From an uncultured Dialister sp. (GTDB taxonomy: Bacteria > Bacillota > Negativicutes > Veillonellales > Dialisteraceae), in NCBI GenBank assembly GCA_900314595.1, contig OMVW01000061.1, positions 1-7,288 on the forward strand: DNA of 7,288 nt. Direction: 5' to 3'. Under the pieces are notes generated by a model that was not told the origin of the DNA, did no database searches, and saw only the letters and a program-made list of their open reading frames with translations. The position numbers and the translations under genes are program-made. How positions within the stretch are numbered: position 1 is the stretch's first letter; each line of letters opens with the position of its first letter. Shown here piece after piece: positions 5,719-7,288 of the stretch.

Positions 5719-6690
5719 ATGACTACAATCACCATCGCCCCGAAATTAAAGAAACTATTTCTGAAAAAAGCAGAATCCACTTTCCCGGACTGCCGGGTCA
5801 TCTGGCTGGAGGACCTGGACGAAAAGGAGAGGCTCGAAGCCGTTTCCCATACGGACCTGCTGCTGGCAGCAAAGATTACCGATGAACTGACGGCGGAAGA
5901 AAAGCAGCTCCTGGACCGGCCGAAAATGGTGCAGACCATCCTGACCGGTGCGGATCACCATGATTTCAGAAAACTTCCAAAGGGCATTCCCCTCTACTGC
6001 AACGCAGGCGGCTGGGCCCACGGCATAGCGGAATCCACCCTGGGCATGATCATCTGCAATAACCGCTGCCTTCGGGAGCAGACGGAAGAACTCTCCCGCG
6101 GCGTATTTAATGCGACAGGCCACAACCAGAAACTTCTCTGCGAGCAGACCTTCCTCATCCTCGGCTTTGGAGGCATCGGACAGGCGGTGGCGAAAGTATT
6201 GAAACCCTTCGGCGGGAAAGTCTACGCCATCGGCCGCACAGCTCCCGCATCGGACCTTTTGGACGGCGGATTGGCCATGAAAGATCTGAAAGAAATCCTT
6301 CCGCAGGCAGACGTCCTGATCCTCTCCCTTCCGAAAACGAAGGAAACTGAAGGCATCATCAATAAAGAAACCCTTTCCCTCATGAAAGAAGATGCCCAGA
6401 TCATCGACGTGGCAAGGGCAGCCCTCATCGATTATGAGGATATCCTCTCCCACATAAAGACCCATCCTCTCTTCCACCTTTCCATGGACGTATGGTGGAA
6501 AGAATTCGACAGCTACCCGTCAAAAGGCTATGAAATATTGAAATACCCGAACGTCACCGGCTCCGCCCACAATGCGGAAAAGACCTCCTTCGCCCTGGAA
6601 GAAGCTGTATCCAATGCTTTTGGAAATATGAGGAACTTCCTTGACGGGAAACCGGTAAAAGGGAAAGTAAAGATTTCGGAATATATGTGA
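5719..6690 (+). CDS. D-isomer-specific 2-hydroxyacid dehydrogenase
   Basis: This 323-residue enzyme would interconvert a 2-keto acid and a D-2-hydroxyacid in the cytoplasm using a nicotinamide cofactor. It has the two-domain plan of the family and usual full length. A substrate domain (about 1-100, plus the C-terminus) flanks a Rossmann domain with GFGGIG (149-154). Catalytic residues are in place: R233 in VARAALID, E262 in DVWWKE, and H284 in SAHNA. The end of the second Rossmann strand reads IGRT, with Arg173 where NAD-dependent members have Asp. As in glyoxylate/hydroxypyruvate reductases, this favours NADP(H), which is inference. The ATG at 5719 follows TGGAGGT (5707-5713). It lies between two terminators, so it is monocistronic. 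No promoter stands out in the repeat-filled leader. The substrate (glyoxylate, hydroxypyruvate, phosphoglycerate or another keto acid) is not determinable. Confidence 0.9.
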   Translation: MTTITIAPKLKKLFLKKAESTFPDCRVIWLEDLDEKERLEAVSHTDLLLAAKITDELTAEEKQLLDRPKMVQTILTGADHHDFRKLPKGIPLYCNAGGWAHGIAESTLGMIICNNRCLREQTEELSRGVFNATGHNQKLLCEQTFLILGFGGIGQAVAKVLKPFGGKVYAIGRTAPASDLLDGGLAMKDLKEILPQADVLILSLPKTKETEGIINKETLSLMKEDAQIIDVARAALIDYEDILSHIKTHPLFHLSMDVWWKEFDSYPSKGYEILKYPNVTGSAHNAEKTSFALEEAVSNAFGNMRNFLDGKPVKGKVKISEYM

Positions 6691-6692
6691 AT

Positions 6693-6784
6693 CGTTGTTC
6701 GTTGTTCGTGGTTCGTGGTCCTTGGTCCGTGGTCCTTGGTCCGTGGTCCTTGGTCCGTGGTCCGTGAACCCGTGGTCCGTGATG
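6693..6784 (+). repeat. Long heptamer array after the dehydrogenase gene, thirteen units
   Basis: Eleven unbroken 7-base units start three bases after the stop codon, beginning CGTTGTT twice and moving to alternating CGTGGTC and CTTGGTC (6693-6769). After a one-base shift two more follow (6771-6784). The alternation of CTTGGTC with CGTGGTC shows that a 14-base pair of units was itself duplicated. ORFs through it (rich in W, S, V, G, P) are artefacts of the repeat. Confidence 0.9.
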
Positions 6785-6785
6785 G

Positions 6786-6817
6786 TGGGCCGCCGAATTC
6801 ATAAGGCGGCCCATTTT
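6786..6817 (+). terminator. Intrinsic terminator of the dehydrogenase gene
   Basis: TGGGCCGCC (6786-6794) pairs perfectly with GGCGGCCCA (6805-6813) around a 10-base loop, followed by TTTTAT. It is a strong stem with a short T run, directly after the heptamer array. Confidence 0.8.
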
Positions 6818-6820
6818 ATA

Positions 6821-7207
6821 TTGGGAAAAACCGGATTGGGGACTTCGGATTTCCGGAAAATATTGCCGCTGATGGGGCAATGAGTATGATGGGGAATGTA
6901 CACAGACAAGTAGAACCCCGTTCTCCTCATGAAACCACACAACCGGCCCTTCGGGCCGAAGAAAACATGCAAACCGGGCTTCGCCCGATGAAACTCAAGC
7001 CGACCTCGCCTGCGGCTCGGGAGGGCTCCGGCGTAAGTCCTCCCCTCGTTAGGGGAGGTGTCAGCGCAGCTGACAGAAGGGGCGTACTATGGTATGCGAG
7101 AACAGTGGGACAATTCGTTTCATGCGTTACGTTCGGTCGCCGCACCCTCACAATACGACCGGGGAGTATACAGCGCTTTTCTTTGGATTCCAGGAAAAAT
7201 TTCAGAA
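6821..7207. other. Gene-free stretch rich in small hairpins
   Basis: No ORF here has a plausible start signal or protein-like composition. Visible hairpins are ATTGCC/GGCAAT (6862-6881), CGGCCC-TTC-GGGCCG (6944-6958), CGGGC-TTC-GCCCG (6975-6987), and the double-hairpin element at 7039-7083. The two TTC-loop stems and the GCA-loop stem resemble the stems inside the long repeat. The rest (about 7084-7207) shows no clear structure. Confidence 0.6.
7039..7083 (+). repeat. Double-hairpin dispersed repeat, right copy
   Basis: CCTCCCCT/AGGGGAGG (7039-7046 and 7051-7058, loop CGTT), then TGTCAGC/GCTGACA around GCA (7059-7075), then GAAGGGGCG. The order strong stem, weaker stem, G-rich tail matches the minus-strand element at 5-46, so the two lie in opposite orientation near the window ends. 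Confidence 0.6.
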
Positions 7208-7208
7208 T

Positions 7209-7241
7209 AAAAAAAGGCCCGCTCCCCATTGGAAGCGGACC
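7209..7241 (-). terminator. Minus-strand terminator of a gene beyond the right edge
   Basis: Read leftward, GGTCCGCT (7241-7234) pairs with AGCGGGCC (7223-7216), with one G-T pair, around a 10-base loop, and then runs into seven T's (7215-7209). A gene transcribed leftward must end near or beyond 7288. Between its expected stop and this hairpin are degenerate units CGTGATT and TGTGAAT (about 7257-7244), the same heptamer placement as after the two plus-strand genes. Confidence 0.8.
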
Positions 7242-7288
7242 CCATTCACAAATCACGATCAGCAATAGTGACACCCGACCGTATTCAC

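Noticed and set aside
6693..6784. CRISPR array
   Set aside because: The units are 7 bases long and contiguous, without spacers, and no cas gene is present.
6695..6883. Small ORF across the heptamer array (W/S/V/G/P-rich)
   Set aside because: Its composition is just the translation of 7-base units, and it runs through the terminator stem. It is not a gene.
7242..7288. Partial minus-strand gene at the right edge
   Set aside because: The minus-strand terminator implies one, but the last 47 bases are too short, contain stops in two frames, and are partly degenerate heptamers. No coding frame could be chosen.

Overview
The window looks like chromosomal DNA of a Gram-positive-lineage bacterium with an outer membrane, most likely a member of the Negativicutes (Veillonella/Dialister/Megasphaera-like). 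The reasons are an MCE/MlaD outer-membrane lipid-transport protein that sits behind a Firmicutes-style AAAGGAGG ribosome binding site and a TATAAT promoter, moderately GC-rich coding sequence, and intergenic DNA full of heptanucleotide arrays and short hairpins. The family-level placement is inference. Only four protein genes are supported.

Layout. 1-497: no gene. It holds a double-hairpin repeat (about 5-46), a long dispersed repeat (copy A, 155-444) and a perfect 32-base palindrome that acts as a terminator (455-486). 498-4311, minus strand: a two-gene operon of a McrB-like AAA+ ATPase followed by a DUF2357/PD-(D/E)XK nuclease, overlapping by 17 bases. This is a McrBC/LlaJI-type restriction (defence) module. 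4312-5006: the leader and promoter of that operon with two similar inverted repeats, a heptamer array, repeat copy B (4662-4929, same orientation as A) and the promoter of the next gene. 5007-5489, plus strand: a stand-alone MlaD-family protein with its own promoter and terminator. 5719-6690, plus strand: a D-2-hydroxyacid dehydrogenase followed by a heptamer array and a terminator. 6821-7288: no gene. It holds a run of small hairpins, a second double-hairpin repeat, and a minus-strand terminator that belongs to a gene beyond the right edge.

How the parts relate. The two restriction genes form one translationally coupled unit: the ATPase would bind DNA and power the complex, and the nuclease would cut. 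The operon is bracketed by two same-orientation copies of one dispersed repeat of about 270-290 bases, so recombination between them could delete it in one step. That makes the cassette look like an exchangeable accessory insert in a repeat-rich intergenic site. The MlaD protein (envelope lipid traffic) and the dehydrogenase (central or amino-acid metabolism) have separate transcription signals and no evident link to the defence genes.

The most unusual feature is the intergenic architecture. Two heptamer families recur in fixed places: CGTTGTT/CGTGGTC-type arrays between stop codons and terminators, and CACTTAC-type arrays 5' of genes or at the end of the long repeat. No new enzymatic system beyond the McrB-DUF2357 pair is visible; its roughly 270-residue N-terminal domain is the main unrecognised protein part.
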